Shown here one piece after another: positions 8,986-17,770 of a stretch of 64,000 nt of DNA. A program made the translations under genes and the position numbers. The stretch is from positions 1-64,000 of the forward strand of contig NZ_JASZYT010000007.1 of assembly GCF_030316765.1 (NCBI RefSeq). Direction: 5' to 3'. The notes beneath the pieces are model-generated. The model worked only from the letters and a program-made list of their open reading frames with translations. It was not told where the DNA came from and ran no database searches. This DNA comes from Variovorax saccharolyticus. GTDB taxonomy: Bacteria; Pseudomonadota; Gammaproteobacteria; Burkholderiales; Burkholderiaceae_C. The stretch's first letter is position 1. Every line of letters starts with the position of its first letter.

Positions 8986-9909
8986 TCAGAAGGTCGCTTC
9001 GCCGACGATGCCGGCGCGCTCCATCTTTCGCACCGCGGGCCAGTAGTCCTGCACCGCGTAGTGCTGGGTGCAGCGGTTGTCCCAGAAGGCGACGCTGTTC
9101 TTCTGCCAGCGGAAGCGCACCTGGAACTCCGGAATGGCGGCCTGGCTGACCAGGTAGTTCAGCAGCTGGCTGGCGCCGGGTGCGAAGTCCTGGCCGTAGC
9201 GCACGTTGTCCGGCGTGTGGAAGTTCACGAAGTGCGTCGTGAAGGCGTTGACGAAAAGGATCTTCTCGCCGGTCTCGGGATGCGTGCGCACCACGGGGTG
9301 CTCGGCATCGGGGTACTGCGCCTGGAGCTTGCGGCGCTGCTCGATGGGCATGGCGGCGCCGAAGGTCGAGCCGATGCTGTGGCTGGCCCGCAGGTGGACG
9401 ATCTGCGCCTTGATCGTCTCGGGCAGGTTCTGGTAGGCCGCGGCCATGTTCGACCAGATCGTGTCGCCGCCGACGGCGGGCGTCTCGACGCAGCGCAGCA
9501 CGCAGCCGAACGGCGGCTGCTCGCGCCAGGTGGCGTCGCAATGCCAGGCGTTCTCGTAGTGCTCCTTCTTGCTGTCGAGGTCCTTGTAGATGCGGACCAG
9601 GCCCGGGTTCTCGGGATCGCTGCCTGCCACCGGGTGGTCCTCCAGCTCGCCGAAGCAGCGGGCGAACGCCACGTGCTCGGCGCGCGTGATGTCCTGGTCG
9701 CGGAAGAACAGCACCTTGTGCTTGAGCAGCAGGCCGCGCAGCTCGGTCATCAGCGCGGCGTCGCGCGAGGCTGCGCCGAGGTGCACGTTGCGCAGTTCGG
9801 CGCCGATCGTGCAGGTCAGCGGCTCGACCTGGATGGATGTCTTCAGCGCGGCGGCCGACACGACGGCGGGCGCGGCCTGCGGCGGCTTCGAAAGGGTCTC
9901 TGGAATCAT
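8986..9909 (-). CDS. TauD/TfdA-family Fe(II)/2-oxoglutarate dioxygenase
   Basis: A 307-residue non-haem iron dioxygenase. The iron triad is visible as H123-x-D125 (AWHCDATW) and H283 (CTQHYAVQDY); arginines at 294/298 are placed for 2-oxoglutarate binding. The body matches TauD/TfdA (VLFFRDQDIT, GGDTIWSNMAAAYQNLP, FVNAFTTHFV). Such enzymes hydroxylate next to a heteroatom and release sulfite, an aldehyde or an alcohol. It is the first gene of the minus-strand catabolic cluster and probably catalyses the entry step. A GC hairpin lies in its leader. Confidence 0.93.
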   Translation of the reverse strand: MIPETLSKPPQAAPAVVSAAALKTSIQVEPLTCTIGAELRNVHLGAASRDAALMTELRGLLLKHKVLFFRDQDITRAEHVAFARCFGELEDHPVAGSDPENPGLVRIYKDLDSKKEHYENAWHCDATWREQPPFGCVLRCVETPAVGGDTIWSNMAAAYQNLPETIKAQIVHLRASHSIGSTFGAAMPIEQRRKLQAQYPDAEHPVVRTHPETGEKILFVNAFTTHFVNFHTPDNVRYGQDFAPGASQLLNYLVSQAAIPEFQVRFRWQKNSVAFWDNRCTQHYAVQDYWPAVRKMERAGIVGEATF

Positions 9910-9933
9910 GGCCTTGTTGTCTCCGTGGTGCGT

Positions 9934-9950
9934 CCCGGCCGTCGGCCGGG
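9934..9950 (-). promoter_or_regulatory. Leader hairpin upstream of the dioxygenase gene
   Basis: A perfect 7-3-7 inverted repeat (CCCGGCC-GTC-GGCCGGG) lies 24 nt before the dioxygenase start codon. No T-tract follows on the minus strand, so it is more likely an mRNA leader structure or an operator than a terminator. The role is not established. Confidence 0.4.
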
Positions 9951-10004
9951 CTCGTTGCATGGGAGCGGGCCCTGGTTCGTGGGCTCCGCAGGCACCGAGA
10001 ATAG

Positions 10005-10043
10005 GAAAATGCGCCCTTCGGCGCCCCCTCCTTGCGGGAGGGG
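10005..10043 (-). terminator. Double hairpin downstream of the LuxR/MalT-type gene
   Basis: Read on the minus strand, a CCCCTCC/GGAGGGG hairpin (arms 10025-10031 and 10037-10043) is followed by GGCGCC-GAAG-GGCGC and then ATTTTCC. The second hairpin with its T-run fits a weak intrinsic terminator for the regulator gene that stops at 10095. It would separate the regulator from the catabolic cluster. Confidence 0.6.
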
Positions 10044-10094
10044 CACCCCTCCTTTCCCAGGGACCGGCGGGCGCCACGGCGCCGCGCAGGCGAG

Positions 10095-12797
10095 TCAGGC
10101 CGCGGGCTTGATCAGCCCGAGGATGCGGGCCCGGACGACGGCCTGCTTGCGGGTGCCGGCGTCGAGCTTGGCGAAGAGATTCTTCACGTGCCACTTGACG
10201 GTGGTCTCGCCCACCTGCATGGCACGCCCGATCTCCTTGTTCGACAGGTTGCGCGCCAGCAAATCCATTACCTCGCGCTCCTTGGGCGTGAGCACCATGC
10301 CGTAGGCCGTGGCCGGCCGCGGCAGCTCCGGCGCCTCCGCCGGCCTGGGAGCGGGCGACGCCGGCGCAGTCACCGGCGCCGAGCGCCGGGGCCCGCCGGC
10401 CGCGACCCGATCCACCCAGTCCCCGAGATCGGGATGGGCGTCCGCGAAGACCCGCCGCAGTCCGTAGGTGTCGGCCAGGTCCACCGCTTCGCGCAGGCGG
10501 GTCTGCGAATCCTCGCCGCAGCGGTCGAGGGCGAAGGCGTGCAGGCCCAGGAGTTCGATGCGCAGGCGACCCTGCTTGAGCCCCCGCGCCAGCTCGTCGG
10601 CTCGCGCCAGCGGTTCGAGCGCGTAGCGCCAGTCTTTCGCCGCGATCGCCGCATAGCCCTGCGCCACCTCCCGCAACAGCGCCACGCCCTGGCGCCACAA
10701 CGGCCCCTGCGGCAAGCGGTCGTCGCGCCACAGCGCATCGATCCGCTCGCAGAGCTCGCGACAGCTTTGCGAGCGGTAGCGCCCGGCATGCAGGCGGACC
10801 TGCTCGGTCAGGCTGGCGATGCGCAAGCGCGGCAGCCGCCGGGCCGCGCCGACCGCATCGAGGGCTTCGAGCAATTCGAGCGCGCGGTGTTCGGCGCCCT
10901 CGGCCGCGGCCATCCGCGCCAGGGTGCGGTAGGCCAGCAGCAGGGATTCGGGCAGTCCGCTGTGCTCCAGGATGTCCAGGCGATCGGCCAGCACGGTGGC
11001 CGCATCGTGCGGGCGATCGCACTCCCAGGCCGCGGCCGCCTGCAGGGCCGCCAGCATGCAGCTGAAGCGGTTGCGCCGCCCCAGTTCGGCGTCGGCGCTG
11101 GCCACGGCCGGGCGCAGCAGGCCGTCGGCCAGCCGGACCTGGCCTTCCCAGAGGTAGCTGAGGCCGACGATCAGCTCGCCCCAGCGCCGGGTGTAACCCG
11201 CGCCGCGACCGAAATCGCCGCGCGGCGCCTGTTGCTCGCGCAGGCGTGCCAGCGCCGGCTCGCCTTCGAGCAACGCGCGGTAGGCGGTGCGGTTGGCATG
11301 CACCTGCAGCAGCATGGGGTCGTGCAGCGGCACCGCGCCCGACCAGGGATCGTGCAGCGCCGCGAAGCGGTCCGGATCGTCCGCGAAGACCGCCGCGCCA
11401 CCGAGGATCAGCGCGCACTCGCAGCGCAATTCGTCGCGCACTTCGGGCTGGGCGAGGATGCGCGCCACCAGCCGCCCGGCTTCCTCGTGCCGCTCGCTGA
11501 CCGCCAGCGTCCAGGCGGCGGCAAGCAGCAGCCGTGGCCTGCGGTCCAGTTCGTCGGCAGGCAGCTCCGCGAGCCAATCGAGCACCGCACCCTGCCGGCC
11601 GTGCCGCATGATGGACTCGTAGAGGCTGCGTTCGGCCAGTTCGTAGGCCTTCTGATGCTCGCCCGCGGTCAGGGCATGCCGGGCCGCGTCTTCGAGCAAT
11701 CCGTGCTCGGCCAGCCATTGCGCCGCTCGCGAGTGGGCCAGCCCCTGTTGCACGGGAGGCAAGTCCAGGAAGAGCTTGCGCAGCACCTCGCGCGCCAGGG
11801 TGTGCATGCGCAGCCAGTCGCCGCGCTCGGAGGCGGCGAAGACCGGCGTGTCGCGCCCGAGCCGCGCCAGCCGCTCGCTCGCGCCCGGGTTTTCCGTGAC
11901 CGCGCTGCACAGGGCCGGATGCAGGTGGTCGAGGATCGCGATGCGGACCAGGAACTCGCTGTCGCCGGGGTCGAGGCGGGCCAGCAGCAACTTGACGAGG
12001 TGGTCATGCAGCTCGGCGCCCAGCATGTCGATGCCGGCGACATCCGCACGCGCGTCGACGCCCCGGGCGATCAGCGTGAGCGCCAGCTGGAGCCCCAGCG
12101 GCCAGCCTTCCGTCATCTCGTGCAGCCGCGCGGCCGTGTCGTTGTCCACGCGGGCGCCCAGCCGGCTGCGCACCAGCTGCATGGTCTCGTCGAGCCGGAA
12201 CCGCAGCGAGGACGGGCCGATCACCACGCACTGGCCGTAGGCGACGAGATCGTCGATGTCCAGGTGCACATCGGGCCGCGCCGCCACGATCACCCGCAGG
12301 TTCGGCGGCGCGTTGCGCAGCAGGTAGGCAAGCGCCTCGCGCGATGCCGCCGGCAGGCGTTCGGCCTCGTCGACGATCAGCACCACATCCAGCGCCGACT
12401 GCGCCAGCTCGGCGAGCCACACCGTGATGCCTTCGAGACCGCCGGGGCCGACGGCTTCGAGCAGCGTGTGGCCGAAGGTCGATCGCCCGGCGCCGCGCCG
12501 CACCGCCAGCGCGAGGCTTTGCGCGAGGCGCTGGGGCTCGTCCTGCGGCTGCGCCGACAGCCAGGCGACCACAGCGCCGTGCGACAGGTGCTCGAGTCGC
12601 CACTGGGCCAGCAGGGAGGTCTTGCCGAAGCCCGCCGGCGCCTGGACCAGGATCGCGCGGAGATCGCGGATCGAGGCTTCGGTCGACAACAGCCTCGCGC
12701 GCGAGACCAGGTTGCGCGGGACCCGCGGGGGCGAGACCTTGAGCAACAAGTCATCGTCGACTTCGCCGGAACCACGCGCCACGAAAGCTTCCTCCAT
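10095..12797 (-). CDS. MalT-like (LAL) LuxR-family transcriptional regulator
   Basis: A 900-residue STAND-type regulator. An N-terminal ATPase has a P-loop at residues 53-60 (APAGFGKT) and a Walker B-like VVLIVDEAERLP. A long helical tetratricopeptide-like middle follows, then a C-terminal LuxR helix-turn-helix: TPKEREVMDLLARNLSNKEI and TTVKWHVKNLFAKLDAGTR. Regulators of this type oligomerise on binding an inducer and ATP. ATG 12797, preceded by GGAGG, is preferred; a longer frame would invade the promoter. It is divergent from pflB and upstream of the dioxygenase cluster, so it may control either. Confidence 0.9.
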   Translation of the reverse strand: MEEAFVARGSGEVDDDLLLKVSPPRVPRNLVSRARLLSTEASIRDLRAILVQAPAGFGKTSLLAQWRLEHLSHGAVVAWLSAQPQDEPQRLAQSLALAVRRGAGRSTFGHTLLEAVGPGGLEGITVWLAELAQSALDVVLIVDEAERLPAASREALAYLLRNAPPNLRVIVAARPDVHLDIDDLVAYGQCVVIGPSSLRFRLDETMQLVRSRLGARVDNDTAARLHEMTEGWPLGLQLALTLIARGVDARADVAGIDMLGAELHDHLVKLLLARLDPGDSEFLVRIAILDHLHPALCSAVTENPGASERLARLGRDTPVFAASERGDWLRMHTLAREVLRKLFLDLPPVQQGLAHSRAAQWLAEHGLLEDAARHALTAGEHQKAYELAERSLYESIMRHGRQGAVLDWLAELPADELDRRPRLLLAAAWTLAVSERHEEAGRLVARILAQPEVRDELRCECALILGGAAVFADDPDRFAALHDPWSGAVPLHDPMLLQVHANRTAYRALLEGEPALARLREQQAPRGDFGRGAGYTRRWGELIVGLSYLWEGQVRLADGLLRPAVASADAELGRRNRFSCMLAALQAAAAWECDRPHDAATVLADRLDILEHSGLPESLLLAYRTLARMAAAEGAEHRALELLEALDAVGAARRLPRLRIASLTEQVRLHAGRYRSQSCRELCERIDALWRDDRLPQGPLWRQGVALLREVAQGYAAIAAKDWRYALEPLARADELARGLKQGRLRIELLGLHAFALDRCGEDSQTRLREAVDLADTYGLRRVFADAHPDLGDWVDRVAAGGPRRSAPVTAPASPAPRPAEAPELPRPATAYGMVLTPKEREVMDLLARNLSNKEIGRAMQVGETTVKWHVKNLFAKLDAGTRKQAVVRARILGLIKPAA

Positions 12798-12872
12798 GAG
12801 CACGCATGCGATCTGCGGCTCGCGGAATTCTAGCTTCGGCCCGATCAAGGAAAGCGGACGAAGTTCGCCCCT

Positions 12873-12892
12873 CGATTGAGGAATGTCAATCG
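12873..12892. promoter_or_regulatory. FNR/ANR-type dyad in the regulator-pflB intergenic region
   Basis: A 20-bp dyad with perfect 7-bp arms, CGATTGA-N6-TCAATCG, contains TTGA-N6-TCAA, the core of FNR/ANR/DNR binding sites (consensus TTGAT-N4-ATCAA). It lies about 100 nt before the pflB start codon and about 75 nt before the divergent regulator start. Oxygen-responsive control of the pfl genes is inferred from it. Confidence 0.65.
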
Positions 12893-12994
12893 CCCCGGTG
12901 CCGGGCGGATGCAGACTGCCTTGGGTCGTTCGGGCAGCTCCGCCTCGGCGAGGCAGTCCTGCGGCAAGGTCATCCACAGCGCAAGGAGACAGAC

Positions 12995-15250
12995 ATGGCG
13001 GTCAATCCGGACTTCGCGAGCGAGCGGTGGGATATCGCATGGCGGGGCTTCGCGCCCGGCGCCTGGCGAAGCCGCGTCAACGTGCGCGAATTCATCCAGC
13101 AGAACTACACGCCCTACGAGGGCGACGGCAGCTTCCTGGCGCCGGCCACCGAGCGCACGCGCGGCATGTGGAAGACGCTGCAGCCCCTGCTGGCGCAGGA
13201 GCGCGAAAAGGGCATCCTGGACGTGTCCCAGGTGCCCTCCAGCATCCTGGCGCACGAGCCGGGCTACATCGACCGCGACAACGAACTCATCGTCGGCCTG
13301 CAGACCGACGCGCCGCTCAAGCGCGCGATCATGCCCAACGGCGGCTGGAGGGTGGTGGCGGCGAGCCTCGAATCCTACGGCAAGGTACCGGACGAAAGGG
13401 TCGGCGAGATCTTCACCAAGTACCGCAAGACCCACAACGACGGCGTGTTCGACGCCTACACGCCGGACATCCGCAAGGCGCGGTCTTCGGGCGTCGTCAC
13501 CGGCCTGCCGGACGCCTACGGACGCGGCCGGATCATCGGCGACTACCGGCGCGTGGCCCTCTACGGACTGGACTTCCTGCTGGCCGACAAGCAGCGCGAG
13601 AAGGCCGAGCTGGACGACCGGCATTCGACCGAGGAAGTGATCCGCCTGCGCGAGGAGCTCTCCGAGCAGATCCGGTCGCTCAAGGAACTCAAGGAGATGG
13701 CCGCGAGCTACGGCTACGACATCTCGGGGCCGGCATCGAATGCGCGCGAAGCGGTGCAGTGGACCTACTTCGCCTACCTCGGCGCCATCAAGCAGCAGAA
13801 CGGCGCGGCCATGTCGGCCGGGCGGCTCTCGACCTTCTGGGACATCTACTTCGAGCGCGACCTGCGCGAAGGCACGCTGACCGAATCGCAGGCGCAGGAG
13901 CTGATCGACGACCTCGTGATCAAGTGGCGCATCGTGCGCTTCCTGCGCGCGCCCGAATACAACCAGCTGTTCTCGGGCGACCCGGTGTGGGTCACCGAGA
14001 CGCTGGGCGGCATGGGCGAGGACGGCCGCACGCTGGTCACCAAGTCGGCCTTCCGCATGCTGCACACGCTGTACAACCTGGGGCCGGCGCCGGAGCCCAA
14101 CCTGACCGTGTTCTGGTCACCGCGGCTGCCCGACGGCTTCAAGCGCTTCGCGATCAAGTCGTCGATCGACACCAGTTCGATCCAGTACGAGTCCGACGAC
14201 CTGATGCGGCCCAAGTGGGGCGACGACTGCGCCATCGCCTGCTGCGTCTCGGCCATGCGCCTGGGCAAGCAGATGCAGTTCTTCGGCGCCCGCGTGAATC
14301 TGCCCAAGACCATGCTCTATGCGCTCAACGGCGGCCGCGACGAGGTGAACGGCGAGCAGATCGGGCCCAATCTCGCGCCCGTGACCGGCGACCTGCTCGA
14401 CTACGACGAGGTGATGAAGCGCCTGGACCCGATGATGGACTGGCTCGCCAAGACCTACGTGAACGCGCTCAACGTCATCCATTTCATGCATGACAAGTAC
14501 TGCTACGAGGCGATCGAGATGGCGCTGCACGACCGCGACGTGCTGCGCACGCTGGCCTGCGGCATCGCCGGGCTCTCGCACGCGGCCGACAGCCTGTCGG
14601 CGATCAAGTACGCCAAGGTGCGCCCGGTGCGCGACGAGCGCGGCCTCATCGTGGACTTCAAGACCGAGGGCGACTTCCCCTGCTTCGGCAACAACGACGA
14701 CCGCGTCGACGACCTGGCCAAGCTGCTGGTGTCGATGATGATGAACAAGATCCGGCGCTACCCGAGCTACCGCGACTCCGTCCACACCCAGTCGGTGCTG
14801 ACCATCACGTCCAACGTGGTGTACGGCAAGTCGACCGGCAACACGCCGGACGGCCGCAAGAAGGGCGAACCCTTCGCACCCGGCGCCAACCCATCCAACG
14901 GCCGGGACGAACACGGTGCCCTAGCGGCGCTGCTGTCGGTGGCGAAGATTCCCTACGACGACGCCGAGGACGGCATCTCGCTCACGCTCTCGGTGGTGCC
15001 CTCGGCGCTTGGCGAAGAGGCAGACCGCATCTCGCGCGGCGTCGACGCGCTGGACGCCTATTTCTCCAGCGGCGGCTTCCACGTGAACATCAACGTGCTG
15101 AACCGCGAGACGCTGCAGGACGCGATGAAGCATCCGGAGAACTACCCGCAACTGACGATCCGGGTGTCGGGCTACGCGGTGAACTTCGTCAAGCTCACGA
15201 AGGAGCAGCAGCTCGACGTGATCAACCGCACCTTCCACGGCGCCATGTAG
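12995..15250 (+). CDS. pflB: Formate C-acetyltransferase (pyruvate formate-lyase)
   Basis: A 751-residue glycyl-radical enzyme that converts pyruvate and CoA to acetyl-CoA and formate without oxygen. It is close to Escherichia coli PflB along its whole length (760 residues there). The active-site cysteine pair is at C416-C417 (AIACCVSAM) and the radical glycine at G726 (RVSGYAV). VNVREFIQQNYTPYEGD and LTGLPDAYGRGRIIGDYRR-type segments are also typical, so this is a true PFL and not a diol dehydratase or choline lyase. AAGGAG precedes ATG 12995. The activating-enzyme gene follows 11 bp later, and an FNR-type box lies upstream. Confidence 0.96.
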   Translation: MAVNPDFASERWDIAWRGFAPGAWRSRVNVREFIQQNYTPYEGDGSFLAPATERTRGMWKTLQPLLAQEREKGILDVSQVPSSILAHEPGYIDRDNELIVGLQTDAPLKRAIMPNGGWRVVAASLESYGKVPDERVGEIFTKYRKTHNDGVFDAYTPDIRKARSSGVVTGLPDAYGRGRIIGDYRRVALYGLDFLLADKQREKAELDDRHSTEEVIRLREELSEQIRSLKELKEMAASYGYDISGPASNAREAVQWTYFAYLGAIKQQNGAAMSAGRLSTFWDIYFERDLREGTLTESQAQELIDDLVIKWRIVRFLRAPEYNQLFSGDPVWVTETLGGMGEDGRTLVTKSAFRMLHTLYNLGPAPEPNLTVFWSPRLPDGFKRFAIKSSIDTSSIQYESDDLMRPKWGDDCAIACCVSAMRLGKQMQFFGARVNLPKTMLYALNGGRDEVNGEQIGPNLAPVTGDLLDYDEVMKRLDPMMDWLAKTYVNALNVIHFMHDKYCYEAIEMALHDRDVLRTLACGIAGLSHAADSLSAIKYAKVRPVRDERGLIVDFKTEGDFPCFGNNDDRVDDLAKLLVSMMMNKIRRYPSYRDSVHTQSVLTITSNVVYGKSTGNTPDGRKKGEPFAPGANPSNGRDEHGALAALLSVAKIPYDDAEDGISLTLSVVPSALGEEADRISRGVDALDAYFSSGGFHVNINVLNRETLQDAMKHPENYPQLTIRVSGYAVNFVKLTKEQQLDVINRTFHGAM

Positions 15251-15261
15251 GGACGCGCACC

Positions 15262-16131
15262 GTGAGCGAACCACGCACCGGCAGCCGCTACGAGCTGCTT
15301 CTCGCGCGCGAAGGGGTGGCCGAGAGCCGGGCCGCGCGTGACTACTACGCGATCTATCCGGCCGACGAGGCGGAGGTGAAACAGGAAGGCAAGGAGGAGA
15401 AGGACCTCGTCGGCTATGTCCATTCGTACGAAGTCGGCAGCACGGTGGACGGGCCCGGCCTGCGCTTCGTGGCCTTCCTGACCGGCTGCCTGCTGCGCTG
15501 CCAGTTCTGCCACAACCCGGATACCTGGCACCTGCACAACGGCCACCCGATCACCGTCTCGCGCGCCATGGCGCAGATCGCCAAGTACGCCAAGGTGCTC
15601 AAGATCAGCAAGGGGGGCGTCACCCTCTCGGGCGGAGAGCCGATGGTGCAGAAGCCCTTCGTCACCCGGATCTTCCGCCACTGCAAGGAGCTCGGGCTCC
15701 ATACCTGCATCGACACTTCAGGCCGCCTGGGCGACCGCATGACCGACGCCGAGCTGATGGACATCGACCTCCACCTGCTCGACATCAAGTCCGGCGACCC
15801 CGACACCTACAAGAAGATCACCAACCAGCCGCTGCAGCCCACGCTGGACTACGCGCGGCGCCTCTCCGCGCTGGGCCGGCCTATGTGGGTCCGCTTCGTG
15901 CTCGTGCAGGGGCTGAGCGACGACTACGACAACGTCGAGAAGGTGGCCGACGTCTGCGCCGAACTGAAGTCGCTGGAACGCGTGGAGATCCTGCGCTTTC
16001 ACCAGATGGGGCGCGAGAAGTGGCACAAGCTGGGCCTCACCTATCCACTGGAAAACGTGGAACCGCCGGACGCGGCGCTGACCGAGCGCGTGCGCGGACA
16101 GTTCCGCAGCCGCGGCTTGACCGTCTACTAG
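15262..16131 (+). CDS. pflA: Pyruvate formate-lyase activating enzyme (radical SAM)
   Basis: A 289-residue radical-SAM enzyme that installs the glycyl radical on PflB. The [4Fe-4S] motif CxxxCxxC is at C76, C80 and C83 (TGCLLRCQFCHNP), preceded by the typical TVDGPGLRFVAFL and followed by GGVTLSGGEP, which binds SAM. It is about 40 residues longer than the E. coli protein because of a charged N-terminal extension. GTG 15262 is the first possible start after pflB. It forms an operon with pflB and the transporter gene downstream. Confidence 0.95.
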   Translation: MSEPRTGSRYELLLAREGVAESRAARDYYAIYPADEAEVKQEGKEEKDLVGYVHSYEVGSTVDGPGLRFVAFLTGCLLRCQFCHNPDTWHLHNGHPITVSRAMAQIAKYAKVLKISKGGVTLSGGEPMVQKPFVTRIFRHCKELGLHTCIDTSGRLGDRMTDAELMDIDLHLLDIKSGDPDTYKKITNQPLQPTLDYARRLSALGRPMWVRFVLVQGLSDDYDNVEKVADVCAELKSLERVEILRFHQMGREKWHKLGLTYPLENVEPPDAALTERVRGQFRSRGLTVY

Positions 16132-16180
16132 GGCGCTGCCTGCGTGCCGTCTGACCAGAAGAAGAGAAAAGGAGACGACA

Positions 16181-17770
16181 GTGGAATTCATCAAGACGCT
16201 TCTGGAACAGCAGCCGCTGATGGCGCTCTTCCTCACGATCGCGATCGGCTACATCGTCGGCGAGATCAACATCAAGGGCTTCTCGCTCGGCGTCGGCGCC
16301 GTGCTGTTCGTGGCGCTGGCGGTGGGCTGGTTCGCGCCCAAGTCGGTGCCGGCCGGCATGGTCGGAACCCTCGGCCTCGCGCTGTTCCTCTATGCGGTGG
16401 GCGTGCAGTACGGCAAGCAGTTCTTCCTCGGCCTGACCAGTCCTGCCGGGCAGAAAGCCAACTTCATCGCGCTCGTGGGGGTGCTGGCGGCGGGCGCGGT
16501 GAGCCTGCTCCTGATGAAGACATCCGGTCTCAGCATCGGCCATGCGATGGGGCTGTTCGCCGGTTCGGGCACCAGCACGCCGACCTTGCAGGCCGCCATC
16601 GCGACGCTCGGCAACGACGACCCGGCGGTGGGCTACTCGGTCTCCTACCCGTTCGGCGTCGCCGGGCCGATCCTGTTTCTCTACATCGCCTTCATGGTCC
16701 TCAAGCCGAAGATCGAGGCCTCGACCGTCGCCGGCCTGGAACTGCTGGAGGTCGTGCTGCGCAACCAGGATCACTACGGCCGGACGCTGGGCGAGGTGAT
16801 CGGCGGGCTGCCCGCCGGGGTGCAGATCGTGGCGCTGCGCAGGGCGCATCACAACCAGCCGCCATCGCCCGGCCATGTGGTCGCCGAGGACGATGTGGTG
16901 CTGGTGGTCGCCACCAGCAAGGAGGCGATCGAGCTGGCCCGCAAGTTCCTCGGCGAAGCGGCTCCCGGCCGCGTCTTCAAGGACCGCTCGGACCTGGACT
17001 ACGTGCGCGTGTTCGCCTCGCGCGCGGCGGTGGTCGGGCGCACCATCGGCGACCTGCAATTTCCGGGCGACAAGGCGGTCGTCGTGGCCCAGGTGCAGCG
17101 CGGCGACGCGAACATCGTGCCGCGCCCCGACCTCGTGCTCGAGTTCGGCGACCGCGTCGGCATGCTGGCCCACCGCAACGACTTCGCGTCGCTGCGCAAG
17201 TTCTTCGGCGACTCGATCAAGGGCACGGCGGAGTTCAGCTACATCTCGATCGGCCTGGGCATGGCGCTCGGCTTCCTGATCGGCGCCATCCAGCTTCCGA
17301 TACCGGGCATCGGCAAGCTCTCGATCGGCCTGTCGGGCGTGCTGGTCGTGGCGCTGATCCTCGGCCAGCAGCGGCGCACCGGCGGGATGAACTGGACCAT
17401 CCCGCTGTCGGCCAACCTGGTGCTGCGCAACCTGGGGCTGACGCTCTTCCTCGCGCAGGTCGGCATGTCATCGGGGCCGAAGTTCGCGGCCACCGTTTCG
17501 CAGAACGGGCTGCTGATGCTGGGCCTGGGCGCGCTGGTGCTGGTGGCGCTGGTGCTGCCGATCCTGATCCTCGGCCTGTTCGTCTACCGGATGCCCTATG
17601 ACGAGGTCGCCGGCATCGTCGCGGGGGCCTGCGGCAACCCGGCGATCCTGGCCTACTCGAACAAGCTCGCACCGACCGACCGGCCGGACATCGGCTACGC
17701 GATGATCTTTCCGGGCATGACGATCATCAAGATCCTGTTCGTCGACATCGTGCCCGCGTTCTTTCGCTAG
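16181..17770 (+). CDS. AspT/YidE-family transporter (aspartate:alanine exchanger family)
   Basis: A 529-residue membrane protein of the aspartate:alanine exchanger family. Two membrane halves of about five helices each flank a hydrophilic centre with two TrkA-C (RCK_C) domains, around residues 200-285 and 290-370. The conserved GLFAGSGTSTPTLQAAI and GACGNPAILAYSNKLAPTDRPDIGYA segments are present. AspT itself swaps aspartate for alanine, but the substrate of this subgroup is unknown. GTG 16181 follows AAAAGGAG. As third gene after pflBA it may export a fermentation acid or exchange a dicarboxylate. Its stop shares CTAG with the convergent tmk stop. Confidence 0.88.
   Translation: MEFIKTLLEQQPLMALFLTIAIGYIVGEINIKGFSLGVGAVLFVALAVGWFAPKSVPAGMVGTLGLALFLYAVGVQYGKQFFLGLTSPAGQKANFIALVGVLAAGAVSLLLMKTSGLSIGHAMGLFAGSGTSTPTLQAAIATLGNDDPAVGYSVSYPFGVAGPILFLYIAFMVLKPKIEASTVAGLELLEVVLRNQDHYGRTLGEVIGGLPAGVQIVALRRAHHNQPPSPGHVVAEDDVVLVVATSKEAIELARKFLGEAAPGRVFKDRSDLDYVRVFASRAAVVGRTIGDLQFPGDKAVVVAQVQRGDANIVPRPDLVLEFGDRVGMLAHRNDFASLRKFFGDSIKGTAEFSYISIGLGMALGFLIGAIQLPIPGIGKLSIGLSGVLVVALILGQQRRTGGMNWTIPLSANLVLRNLGLTLFLAQVGMSSGPKFAATVSQNGLLMLGLGALVLVALVLPILILGLFVYRMPYDEVAGIVAGACGNPAILAYSNKLAPTDRPDIGYAMIFPGMTIIKILFVDIVPAFFR

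Noticed and set aside
10032..12833. Long plus-strand frame opposite the MalT-like regulator
   Set aside because: The minus-strand frame has P-loop and LuxR helix-turn-helix; the plus frame has no motif.
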